A stretch of DNA of 13,264 bases from CAZIMM01 sp964540415 (GTDB lineage Bacteria; Bacillota; Clostridia; Oscillospirales; Acutalibacteraceae): assembly GCA_964540415.1 (NCBI GenBank), contig CAZIMM010000058.1, forward strand, positions 1 through 13,264. The letters are read 5' to 3'. Made by a program: the position numbers and the translations under genes. The notes under the pieces are model-generated. The model was not told where the DNA came from and made no database searches. It saw only the letters and a list, made by a program, of their open reading frames with translations. Within the stretch, counting starts at the first letter, position 1; every line of letters starts with the position of its first letter. Of the stretch, positions 7,308 to 13,264 are shown piece by piece.

Positions 7308-7424
7308 AGTGTTAATACGGCATTCTCAATGTTTTGGTGTCATTTTTGCCGGCAAAATCATTTTTATCTCATCCCTTTATTGATTCTCCTTGCAGAGTTT
7401 ATGTCAGAAATGAGGTTGGAGCAG

Positions 7425-9059
7425 ATGTTTACATATTTTCACGCATATTTGCCCGAAACCTGGGATGCACAGGTTCGCGCAGGCTTTATCGACAAAAATT
7501 CGGGAATCCGCTTTTGCCAGAGCATTGATATTGATGAGCCAAAAAAGTTTAACATTCTCGCCGCCAAAGACGGCACTCTTTTTCATACGGTAAAAGCCCT
7601 GCGCTGCCCTTTGTATATCGACAGGCTTCAGGGAGGCTGCTTTATCGAAAGCTATCCATACGATATGACACTGATAAATGAATACAGAGAAATGCTCGGC
7701 ACCGATTTTTACGGCTTTCAGATGCACGAATGGGCATCCAATCTGCGCAGCGATATAAATAAGCTCACGCAAAACAGCTGCCCCGAATGGACACAAAGTG
7801 CAATCACCGACACAATTTTCAGGGCGTTTCCGTTCCCGCATCTTTTTCTTGAAGCCATGACCGCAAAGGAATATGAACAGGCGGGCAAGCCGGAGAATCT
7901 GACCGATTTTCTTGATTTGGTGAGCAGGCTTTTTGAAAAAAGGCAGGCATATACCGACGGGCTTCTGCTGCCGTGCGACAGCAGCTTTTTTGCGCTGCGC
8001 ATGGAAGTGCTTCGCGGAACAAAACGCTTTATGCCGGAAATCGGTGCACAAACCGCCGACACAAGAATACAGCTCGCGTATGCGCGCGGCATGGCAAAGG
8101 CCTACGGGCTTGAATTCGGCACATATTATGAGCCTTGGGGCGGCTCGCCCTTTTCTGCCTGCAATTACCATCGGAACGGTCTGAATGAATGGGGGCTCGG
8201 CGATAAAAACGACTTCCCCTTTGAAACGCTCGGCGGCAATGGCGGCAGTTCAAGGTCGCTTCAGCGAAGACTGCATCTTTATTCATTCTTTGCCGGTGCA
8301 TCGTTTATGGCAGAGGAATGGGGAATGTGCAACACCTTTTATGATTGGAACGATTTTGAACTTACTCCTTACGGAAAAGTGAAATATGATTTTCTTGAAT
8401 TTGCACTAAAGTACCCGGACACCGGCAAGCTGATTGCACCTGTTGCTGTTGTGCTGCCGAAGGAGCTGCCGATACTTGAAAGCTTAAACGCAGCCGACAG
8501 CGGAAGCTATCTCGGCTGCGCAGTTGACGGCTCATTCAAAGAAATGCTCGGCCGTGTCCGCAAAGGCTTAAAAACGATTTTTCGCGACAGCGGCGAAATG
8601 GCGGGAACGGAAAAGAACATAATGCTCAATTATAACGTCCCGGACGCCGTTGACATTCTCCACGAGGATAAAATTCCCGAAAGTGAATATATGTATCTTG
8701 TCGATTTAACCTGCAATCCGTCTTTTGCGAAAGCGCACAAAAACATAATATCTCCTGATGAAGTTGCGAAAAAGCTTGACGAAATTATGCCCTGCAAAGT
8801 ACAAAGCGGAATTCACAGCATGGTTTCTCGGTTGACGGACGGCAGCTGCCTCCTGATGCTGCTCAACAATTCCGGCGTTTCGCGCACCGTTGCCGACGGC
8901 GAGCGGCTTCTTCACGAAGCTGACAGAAGAGTGACGGTTGAAATTAAGGACAAATCGCGCCGCCTTTCTATGCTTGACGGTGACAGCAGCATTTCGATTG
9001 ACGGCGATACAGCGTATGTTTCCGTGCCGGCAGGCGGTTGGTTTTTCGGGAAATTCTGA
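7425..9059 (+). CDS. Putative glycoside hydrolase, TIM-barrel type, family not recognised
   Basis: A soluble protein of 544 residues from the ATG at 7425 (MFTYFHAYLPETWD), which follows AGGTTGGAG. In-frame ATGs at 7329 and 7401 would add a short hydrophobic leader but have no good ribosome binding site. The barrel appears to run through CPLYIDRLQGG (61-71), FYGFQMHEWASN (96-107), RFMPEIGAQT (201-210), FGTYYEPWGG (231-240) and FFAGASFMAEEWG (288-300), then a beta-rich C-terminus. Acidic residues at strand ends (E102, E205, E236, E297/E298), with Trp beside several of them, fit a retaining glycosidase of the clan A style or a GH42/GHL-like protein. This is inferred from the pattern alone. With no signal peptide it would act on an imported sugar. 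It has its own strong promoter and no sugar-gene neighbours. Confidence 0.6.
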   Translation: MFTYFHAYLPETWDAQVRAGFIDKNSGIRFCQSIDIDEPKKFNILAAKDGTLFHTVKALRCPLYIDRLQGGCFIESYPYDMTLINEYREMLGTDFYGFQMHEWASNLRSDINKLTQNSCPEWTQSAITDTIFRAFPFPHLFLEAMTAKEYEQAGKPENLTDFLDLVSRLFEKRQAYTDGLLLPCDSSFFALRMEVLRGTKRFMPEIGAQTADTRIQLAYARGMAKAYGLEFGTYYEPWGGSPFSACNYHRNGLNEWGLGDKNDFPFETLGGNGGSSRSLQRRLHLYSFFAGASFMAEEWGMCNTFYDWNDFELTPYGKVKYDFLEFALKYPDTGKLIAPVAVVLPKELPILESLNAADSGSYLGCAVDGSFKEMLGRVRKGLKTIFRDSGEMAGTEKNIMLNYNVPDAVDILHEDKIPESEYMYLVDLTCNPSFAKAHKNIISPDEVAKKLDEIMPCKVQSGIHSMVSRLTDGSCLLMLLNNSGVSRTVADGERLLHEADRRVTVEIKDKSRRLSMLDGDSSISIDGDTAYVSVPAGGWFFGKF

Positions 9060-9212
9060 TGTTGAGAACAATTCGTCAGTTATTTCGTGCTGATTAATAT
9101 TTTTTGAAATTATATATCTTTTATATTGTAAAAAAATATGATACATTAAATCCTAGGAAGAAAAGCGCTATCTGTAATCATAAAGTAATAACGGCCGAAA
9201 AGGAGTGTCATC

Positions 9213-9419
9213 ATGAAACAGATTCACATTGATATTGAACACATTTCATACAGTCGGTACGGTGCTATGCTCAATTTAAGTAAAACTCCCGGTAAAAACG
9301 AGCTGATTGTCCACGACGTGCAAAAGCACTTTGGCGGGGATAAAGCGGGTCGAATAATCGCAATACCCGAAGGGACAGACATCAACGCCTTGAACTGCAA
9401 TTTGTTGCGAGTGCAATAA
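9213..9419 (+). CDS. Hypothetical protein, 68 residues
   Basis: A short soluble protein, MKQIHIDIEHISYSRYGAML and onward, with no membrane segment, no cysteine-rich motif and no family I recognise. It is probably real: AAAGGAGTG sits a few bases before the ATG, the codons resemble those of the neighbours, and it sits alone in a gap of about 440 bases. A basic, Gly-containing middle (SKTPGKNELIVHDVQKHFGGDKAG) and a beta-prone RIIAIPEGTDINALNCNL end suggest a compact fold. It might instead be the start of a longer gene cut short. The AT-rich upstream region has several TATAAT-like boxes, but none is convincingly paired. Confidence 0.6.
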   Translation: MKQIHIDIEHISYSRYGAMLNLSKTPGKNELIVHDVQKHFGGDKAGRIIAIPEGTDINALNCNLLRVQ

Positions 9420-9432
9420 AGGTTTCGGTGAA

Positions 9433-9483
9433 AACGCTGCTGCTTTTCTTCTGCGTCAGAAAAGTGAACTGCATTTCAGCGTT
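9433..9483. terminator. Nested inverted repeat between convergent genes, possible terminator
   Basis: The outer arms AACGCTG (9433-9439) and CAGCGTT (9477-9483) enclose CTTTTCT (9443-9449) and AGAAAAG (9458-9464). On the minus strand it lies just after the Crp/Fnr stop codon and is followed by TTTTC. On the plus strand it follows the 68-residue gene without a T run. Confidence 0.4.
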
Positions 9484-9501
9484 AATTTGTAAGGATAAAA
9501 C

Positions 9502-10161
9502 TTATCTTAACACAAAATGGTTTTTATTATATATTATCATTCCTTCTGTACGCAGCTTTGACAGTTCCGCGGAAAGCGCACTTCGCTCAACGGAAAGATA
9601 GTCTGCCAACTGCTGACGGTTGAAAACAATGTCAAATTCGCGGCTGTTCTGCTTTTGTGCCTCGGCGGAAAGGTAGGACAGCACTTTTTCACGCGTTGTA
9701 CGCTTGCCCATATGGGTTAGCTTTTCGTTCAGCCTCAGGTTCTTCGCGGCAAGCTCGGAAAGAAGATTGCGTACCATCCTGCTGTGATGCGAACAGGCGG
9801 ACGGACAGGTTGCAAGAATTTTGCCTACACCGAGCCACAGAACCGTGCAGTCCTCCTGTGCAATAACAGCGATATTCATAACTGCACCCGGTGAACAGGC
9901 GAATGCTTCGGCAAACAGCCCGGAAGGCGACACCTTGCCAATGATGTTCCGGTTTCCCCAGAAATCTTCCTGAATGATAAGCGCGTTCCCTGAAAGCAGC
10001 AGGCCGAGTGAATCCGGCGTGTCTCCTTCTCTGAGAATGTATTGGCTTTTTGCAAAGGTTTCTTGCTTTGCGCCAAGGCATTTGAGCATTGATTCTATTT
10101 CATCATCCGAAACGCCGCTGAAAACAGCGGCATTTTTAATTGTTTTCAAAAAATTTTTCAT
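9502..10161 (-). CDS. Crp/Fnr-family transcriptional regulator
   Basis: A 219-residue cytoplasmic DNA-binding regulator, normal length. Residues about 13-110 form the cupin-like effector domain (YILREGDTPDSLGLLLSGNALIIQ, then GLFAEAFACSPG). A long dimerisation helix follows (HHSRMVRNLLSELAAKNLRLNEKL, about 125-148), then a winged HTH at about 177-212, with recognition helix SVERSALSAELSKLRTEG. The effector pocket lacks the cAMP-binding Arg-Ser pattern of true CRP. C119-P-S-A-C123 and C89/C105 raise the possibility of a metal, haem or redox ligand, as in Fnr/HcpR-type proteins. GAGGG sits about 4 bases before the ATG. It is divergent from the Fe-S gene and shares a palindromic operator with it, so that gene is the probable target. 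Confidence 0.9.
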   Translation of the reverse strand: MKNFLKTIKNAAVFSGVSDDEIESMLKCLGAKQETFAKSQYILREGDTPDSLGLLLSGNALIIQEDFWGNRNIIGKVSPSGLFAEAFACSPGAVMNIAVIAQEDCTVLWLGVGKILATCPSACSHHSRMVRNLLSELAAKNLRLNEKLTHMGKRTTREKVLSYLSAEAQKQNSREFDIVFNRQQLADYLSVERSALSAELSKLRTEGMIIYNKNHFVLR

Positions 10162-10174
10162 ATTCCCTCATTCT

Positions 10175-10188
10175 GTTGGAATTCCAAC
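10175..10188. promoter_or_regulatory. Perfect 14-bp palindrome, probable Crp/Fnr operator
   Basis: GTTGGAATTCCAAC is perfectly self-complementary and has the FNR-box layout (two 5-bp half-sites around 4 bp). Its centre (10181.5) is 41.5 bp upstream of the ferredoxin start predicted from the TATAAT at 10211-10216, the class II activator position. The same site lies at about +10 to +23 of the regulator's own predicted transcript, so it could also repress that gene. Confidence 0.75.
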
Positions 10189-10203
10189 CGATTTATTGAA
10201 TTT

Positions 10204-10232
10204 ATTGTAGTATAATACGGTCAGAAAGTCAA
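10204..10232 (-). promoter_or_regulatory. Promoter for the Crp/Fnr regulator
   Basis: On the minus strand, TTGACT (10232-10227), a 17-bp spacer, then TACAAT (10209-10204). The predicted start is near 10197. Its -10 lies next to the -10 of the divergent Fe-S promoter, so both cannot be occupied at once. It has a good -35, so basal expression needs no activator. Confidence 0.6.
10211..10216 (+). promoter_or_regulatory. -10 element of the Fe-S protein promoter, no recognisable -35
   Basis: A perfect TATAAT, but the sequence 16-18 bp upstream is unlike TTGACA. The palindromic operator replaces the -35 at the spacing seen in FNR-activated promoters. This predicts activator-dependent transcription starting near 10223. 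Confidence 0.6.
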
Positions 10233-10245
10233 GGAGGCGATCATT

Positions 10246-10953
10246 ATGAAAAGAAAAATCATTGAAATCGATGAAGAAAGGTGCAACGGCTGCGGTGCGT
10301 GTGCCGCTGCCTGTCACGAGGGCGCAATCAAAATGGTTGACGGCAAGGCAAAGCTTATGCGCGACGACTACTGTGACGGTCTTGGAGACTGCCTGCCGGC
10401 TTGCCCTGTTGATGCAATCCATTTCGTTGAGCGCGAAGCCGAAGCATATAACGCCGAAGCGGTTGCTGCGAGCAAGGCGAAAAAAGCAGAGCCGCTTGCC
10501 TGCGGTTGCCCGGGAACGATGGCAAAGGCAATTCATCGTGACAACACTGAGGTGCAGGAGCATGAAAGTTCCTGTCACACAAAACCAGTATCTCAACTGT
10601 CCCAGTGGCCCGTTCAGATTAAGCTTGTAAACACAAACGCGCAGTATTTTGAAGGCGCGAAGCTGCTTGTCGCGGCAGATTGCACGGCGTTTGCTTATGC
10701 AAACTTCCACGAGGAGTTCATCAAGGGGCACATCACGCTCGTAGGCTGCCCGAAGCTCGATTCGGTTGATTATTCCGAAAAGCTGACGGAAATCATCAGA
10801 AACAACAATATTAAAAGCGTGACGGTCGTACGCATGGAGGTTCCGTGCTGCGGCGGACTGGAAAACGCAGTGAAAACAGCGCTCATGAACAGCGGCAAAA
10901 TGATTCCGTGGCAGGTCGTGACTGTTTCAACCGACGGCAGAATTATTGATTAA
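10246..10953 (+). CDS. Dicluster ferredoxin-like Fe-S protein
   Basis: A 235-residue cytoplasmic electron-transfer or redox-sensing protein. The start ATG has AAGGAGG 8 bases upstream. Cluster 1 motif is C13-x2-C16-x2-C19-x3-C23. The second motif is C43-x5-C49-x3-C53-P; the position expected for its second cysteine is L46, so it has three ligands and could hold a [3Fe-4S] or site-differentiated cluster. Further cysteines lie at 86, 88, 110, 146, 168 (VGCPKLD) and 201-202 (VPCCGGLE), 14 in all, in a C-terminal domain of about 120 residues that begins near QWPVQIKLVN. The family is common in anaerobic Firmicutes beside Crp/Fnr genes, but its partner enzyme is not known to me. It is the probable target of the divergent regulator. 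A gap of about 240 bases precedes the first strong hairpin downstream. Confidence 0.88.
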   Translation: MKRKIIEIDEERCNGCGACAAACHEGAIKMVDGKAKLMRDDYCDGLGDCLPACPVDAIHFVEREAEAYNAEAVAASKAKKAEPLACGCPGTMAKAIHRDNTEVQEHESSCHTKPVSQLSQWPVQIKLVNTNAQYFEGAKLLVAADCTAFAYANFHEEFIKGHITLVGCPKLDSVDYSEKLTEIIRNNNIKSVTVVRMEVPCCGGLENAVKTALMNSGKMIPWQVVTVSTDGRIID

Positions 10954-10965
10954 TCAGTGGTATAG

Positions 10966-11175
10966 GTATACGAATGCCGGACATTTCGCTCCCGCAAAGC
11001 TCTCTGTCTTCTCCGTTTTTCCTTGAGTGCTGAGAACCCTGCCGCAAGAGCCGTGCAAACCCTGTTCGGGTATTATTATAAAAATCCGACAAATGTCAAG
11101 GGCTTCGCGCGGATTTTAAACAAATCGGGAATTGACGGTGATACTGTCTGCCGGCTGTGGCAATTGTCCGAATAA
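10966..11175 (+). pseudogene. Possible gene remnant, C-terminal-like open frame
   Basis: A 69-codon open stretch after the Fe-S gene with no ATG start and no ribosome binding site. Its second half (AVQTLFGYYYKNPTNVKGFARILNKSG and on to LWQLSE and stop) has codon use and residue composition like real protein. A TTG at 11023 is the only plausible start. No family is recognised. It may be the 3' end of a lost gene, or chance. Confidence 0.3.
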
Positions 11176-11189
11176 TGTCACACTTTTCA

Positions 11190-11234
11190 GTGCCGAATTC
11201 AGAAATTTACTGAATTCGGCACAACGATTTTTTT
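11190..11234 (+). terminator. 13-bp perfect hairpin with T run, overlapping the convergent gene's 3' end
   Basis: GTGCCGAATTCAG (11190-11202) pairs with CTGAATTCGGCAC (11210-11222) around a 7-base loop. Seven T residues begin 5 bases later (11228-11234). It is oriented to end transcription from the Fe-S gene. The last codons and the TGA of the convergent metallophosphoesterase lie inside the hairpin, which has no T run on that strand. Confidence 0.7.
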
Positions 11235-12920
11235 ACATAGATTTATAAAAAAGCTAAAAATGTACTTTATCAATTCCTGCAAACGCTCAAAGACCCCGAT
11301 ATCCTGCACTGCGGCCTGTTGAATATAAGACGGTAGTGTGACATTCAAATCCGCGGGAGACAAAACGTCGGTGCTCACGCCCTCAATTACGGGAGAAAAT
11401 AACATATGCAGAACTTTTGTAACAACGCTCTCTCTAAACGCTGCTTTGGATATGCAATCCTTCAGCCTTGTGAATTTTAAGGTTGTGCCGCTGCCCGCAA
11501 TTATCTTGTCAAGCGGCAGCTCCAGCCCATTGAGCGCGCTGAACGCGGCAACCTTTAGGCAATCGACTGTGAGCCGAACTTCAACCGAATCGGCAGAGTA
11601 ATTTTCATCTCCCTTGACATGCGCGCTCAAAATTTCTCCTGCCGCGCCGAAAACATCGGTATAGCCGCTCCGGGGCAGCGTGTAAGAGTAATTCGCGGCA
11701 ATTTCCTCGATGCTTCCGCCCTCGTGCGTTGCAGCTGCTTTGTACAGCGGCAGACAGAGCGTCTGATAAATTTCAGGCATTATTCCTGCAAGCAGCTTAC
11801 CGAGCTCACTGTTTGCATCAATGTGCAGTTTGCTCAGTCCGTTTTCGGGATACAGCAAATATGAACGCAGCATATATCTTGCGCTGACCTCCAACATCTT
11901 CTTTGCATACGCGGGAAAATTGTTTTCGATCAGATCAAGCTGTTCATTCGTATAACCTTGCGGCAGGTTCGTCAGATCAATATCCCTCACAAAGTCCGTC
12001 TTGATTTTGACAGCGGCATCCGAAAAGCTCACCTGACGGTATCCGCAGGGGTAGGCTGAGAGTGCATCGGTTTCCGCGTCAAATATTTCATTTCCGGCTG
12101 CGGAGATTTTTGACGAAATATCATTCGCGTGAGCATGTCCCGTGAAAATGTATTTGATTTTTAGGTCGGCAAGTTTCTCCCACACCTCGTCCGCGTTGGA
12201 AATCCTGTCGTCCATAAATTTTTCGGCAATGTCGATACCGACGCCGTCCATGTGACGAAGCAGATTGTGATGCATCATTGCGACAAGATGCTTTCCGTCG
12301 GCTTGCGCCGCGCTTGCCTGCTCCTCAATCCACGCCATCAGGCTCTCACTGATTGCACCGGGGCTTTCGTTCTCCTCGCAGCTGTCGATAGCCAGCAGCC
12401 GATAATCAGCGTCAAGCTCAGCAGTGTAGGAGAGCGAGTCGGCGTGACGTGCAAGCGCCTGACCAAATCCGAAATTCCTATATGTCTGCTCGAACCTCGC
12501 TTTTGTGTAACCGTTCATGCAATCGTGATTTCCGTTGATAACAAAAATCTGCTTGTCGGTATCCGATTCAAATTTTTCAAAAAGTGCTTTGATTGTTTCG
12601 TGTCCTCTCGAATCACCGGCGCTCGACAGGTCGCCGGATATTAAAACATATTTTTTATCGCTTTCGGCGGCAAGTTCGAGAAATCTGATGAGTATTGCCT
12701 CGGATTCCGCCCACATCAAGCCGTTCCCGCCGACATGTGAATACAGCGGACAGTCCGTCATTGTCGCAAAGTCGCTTATGCTGCGGATTGAGCTCTTTGC
12801 TGTCAGGTGCAGGTCTGATACGACAATGGCGTTGAATTCGGGAGCTTCCGCAGCGGATATTCCGTTCATGGATGCAAAAGCCATAATCAACGCAAGAAGA
12901 GCTGTCATGATTTTTTTCAT
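11199..12920 (-). CDS. Secreted calcineurin-like metallophosphoesterase
   Basis: A 573-residue exported phosphoesterase with a two-metal centre. The ATG at 12920, preceded by GAGGTTG, is preferred over an in-frame GTG at 12935 that would overlap that site. Residues 1-24 are a signal peptide (MKKIMTALLALIMAFASMNGISA, then AEA). Metal-ligand motifs appear in order: D36-x-H38 (VVSDLHL), G96-D97 (ISGDLSSAG), G130-N-H-D133, H217-H218 (MMHHN) and G261-H-A-H264. All ligands are present, so it should be active. Residues from about 300 to 573 form a helical C-terminal region typical of clostridial exported members. It ends in a hydrophobic, Lys-flanked segment (YIFSFFINLCKKIV) that may hold the protein at the membrane. 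The substrate is unknown; phosphodiesters, nucleotides or cell-wall phosphates are possible. It is probably monocistronic. Confidence 0.9.
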   Translation of the reverse strand: MKKIMTALLALIMAFASMNGISAAEAPEFNAIVVSDLHLTAKSSIRSISDFATMTDCPLYSHVGGNGLMWAESEAILIRFLELAAESDKKYVLISGDLSSAGDSRGHETIKALFEKFESDTDKQIFVINGNHDCMNGYTKARFEQTYRNFGFGQALARHADSLSYTAELDADYRLLAIDSCEENESPGAISESLMAWIEEQASAAQADGKHLVAMMHHNLLRHMDGVGIDIAEKFMDDRISNADEVWEKLADLKIKYIFTGHAHANDISSKISAAGNEIFDAETDALSAYPCGYRQVSFSDAAVKIKTDFVRDIDLTNLPQGYTNEQLDLIENNFPAYAKKMLEVSARYMLRSYLLYPENGLSKLHIDANSELGKLLAGIMPEIYQTLCLPLYKAAATHEGGSIEEIAANYSYTLPRSGYTDVFGAAGEILSAHVKGDENYSADSVEVRLTVDCLKVAAFSALNGLELPLDKIIAGSGTTLKFTRLKDCISKAAFRESVVTKVLHMLFSPVIEGVSTDVLSPADLNVTLPSYIQQAAVQDIGVFERLQELIKYIFSFFINLCKKIVVPNSVNF

Positions 12921-13096
12921 AACTATCAACCTCACATAGTTTGTTTTATAACGGTAGGCTGTTTGGACGGCGTGAATTCTCTGCTCTGCACTTTGCTTTT
13001 TTCAATACCTGCGCCGAAATGAACGGATTAGTTTTGGAGGATGCAAAATCGGAAGCCGTCACGTTCGTGATGACTGCCGTGATTTTCGTTCGCCGG

Positions 13097-13264
13097 TTAT
13101 GTTGCTTTTGCGAAAAACTCACTGCTGACCGATACAAATTCATCCTGATTTGACAGCATCGCGGGGTGACCGCCGTGCTCAAATATGTGCTGTTCTCCGT
13201 GCCCGATTTGATGTATCATGCCGGTAAACAAAGAATCAAAGAACCCGTCTGTGCAAAATTCGTC
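13097..13264 (-). CDS. Alpha/beta hydrolase, C-terminal fragment at window edge
   Basis: The last 55 residues of a gene that begins beyond the window. Reading DGFFDSLFTGMIHQIGHGEQHIFEHGGHPAMLSNQDEFVSVSSEFF, it has the closing strand and the G-G-H-P-x-M-L-S-N segment in which alpha/beta hydrolases (proline iminopeptidase/esterase-like) carry the catalytic His. It ends with a typical F-L/F-rich last helix and a TAA at 13097-13099. The gene lies 176 bases upstream of the metallophosphoesterase on the same strand, without a clear terminator between them. The nucleophile and acid residues are outside the window, so the subfamily cannot be named. Confidence 0.75.
   Translation of the reverse strand, partial: DEFCTDGFFDSLFTGMIHQIGHGEQHIFEHGGHPAMLSNQDEFVSVSSEFFAKAT

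Noticed and set aside
7329..7424. Signal peptide on the glycosidase-like protein from an upstream start
   Set aside because: The 7329 start has no ribosome site, lies about 15 bases from the predicted transcript start, and the leader has Cys/His residues and no proper signal-peptide layout or cleavage motif.
7404..8171. Antisense open frame of 255 codons over the glycosidase-like gene
   Set aside because: It has no ribosome site and a Cys/His/Arg-rich composition with no motif. The plus-strand frame has promoter, length and motifs.
10168..10731. Antisense 187-codon frame over the Fe-S gene and operator
   Set aside because: It runs opposite a clear ferredoxin sequence and through the intergenic promoters. 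This is a compositional shadow.
11190..11222. GAATTCGGCAC resembles a common cDNA-library EcoRI adaptor, suggesting vector contamination
   Set aside because: The following bases do not match the adaptor, the motif is part of a symmetrical 13-bp hairpin at a natural gene end, and the flanking sequence continues as ordinary coding DNA.

Overview
The window looks like part of a chromosome from an anaerobic, gut-type member of the Clostridia (Oscillospiraceae/Ruminococcaceae-like), possibly from an uncultured lineage. The reasons are moderate GC, AGGAGG-type ribosome binding sites, sigma-A-like promoters with 16-17 bp spacers, and a clostridial gene set: a polyferredoxin with a divergent Crp/Fnr regulator, a GPH sugar symporter beside a serine hydrolase, and a small flavodoxin. 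There is no CRISPR array, tRNA, rRNA, insertion sequence or phage gene. The taxonomic placement is inference from protein style only.

Layout. 1-475 (-): N-terminal part of a UraA-type uracil permease, cut by the window edge, behind a ~190-nt leader with a strong promoter and a probable attenuator. 1038-1526 (+): flavodoxin-like protein. A bidirectional terminator separates it from 1613-3069 (-), a GPH (MelB-like) sugar:cation symporter broken by a one-base frameshift. Divergent from that is 3194-4783 (+), a cytoplasmic beta-lactamase-fold serine hydrolase with a C-terminal domain. Then come 4868-5661 (+), a SAM methyltransferase frameshifted near its 3' end, and 5685-6008 (+), a small membrane protein, followed by a terminator. 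6090-6605 holds no convincing gene. 6606-7067 (-) is a GNAT acetyltransferase. 7425-9059 (+) is a TIM-barrel glycosidase-like protein under its own strong promoter. 9213-9419 (+) is an unknown 68-residue protein. 9502-10161 (-) and 10246-10953 (+) are a divergent Crp/Fnr regulator and Fe-S protein. 11199-12920 (-) is an exported metallophosphoesterase. 13097-13264 (-) is the C-terminus of an alpha/beta hydrolase cut by the window edge.

How the parts work together. The best-supported regulatory unit is the Crp/Fnr-ferredoxin divergon. A perfect 14-bp palindrome is centred 41.5 bp upstream of the predicted ferredoxin start site, the class II activator position, and at the same time lies just downstream of the regulator's own predicted start site. 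The two -10 elements are back to back. This predicts activation of the Fe-S gene coupled to autorepression of the regulator. The GPH symporter and serine hydrolase are also divergent, with a palindrome covering the symporter's -10, which suggests a locally repressed uptake/hydrolysis pair. Two genes carry one-base losses in short homopolymers about 2.8 kb apart. These are either recent decay or assembly errors, and the encoded families are clear in both cases. I found no clearly undescribed multi-gene system.
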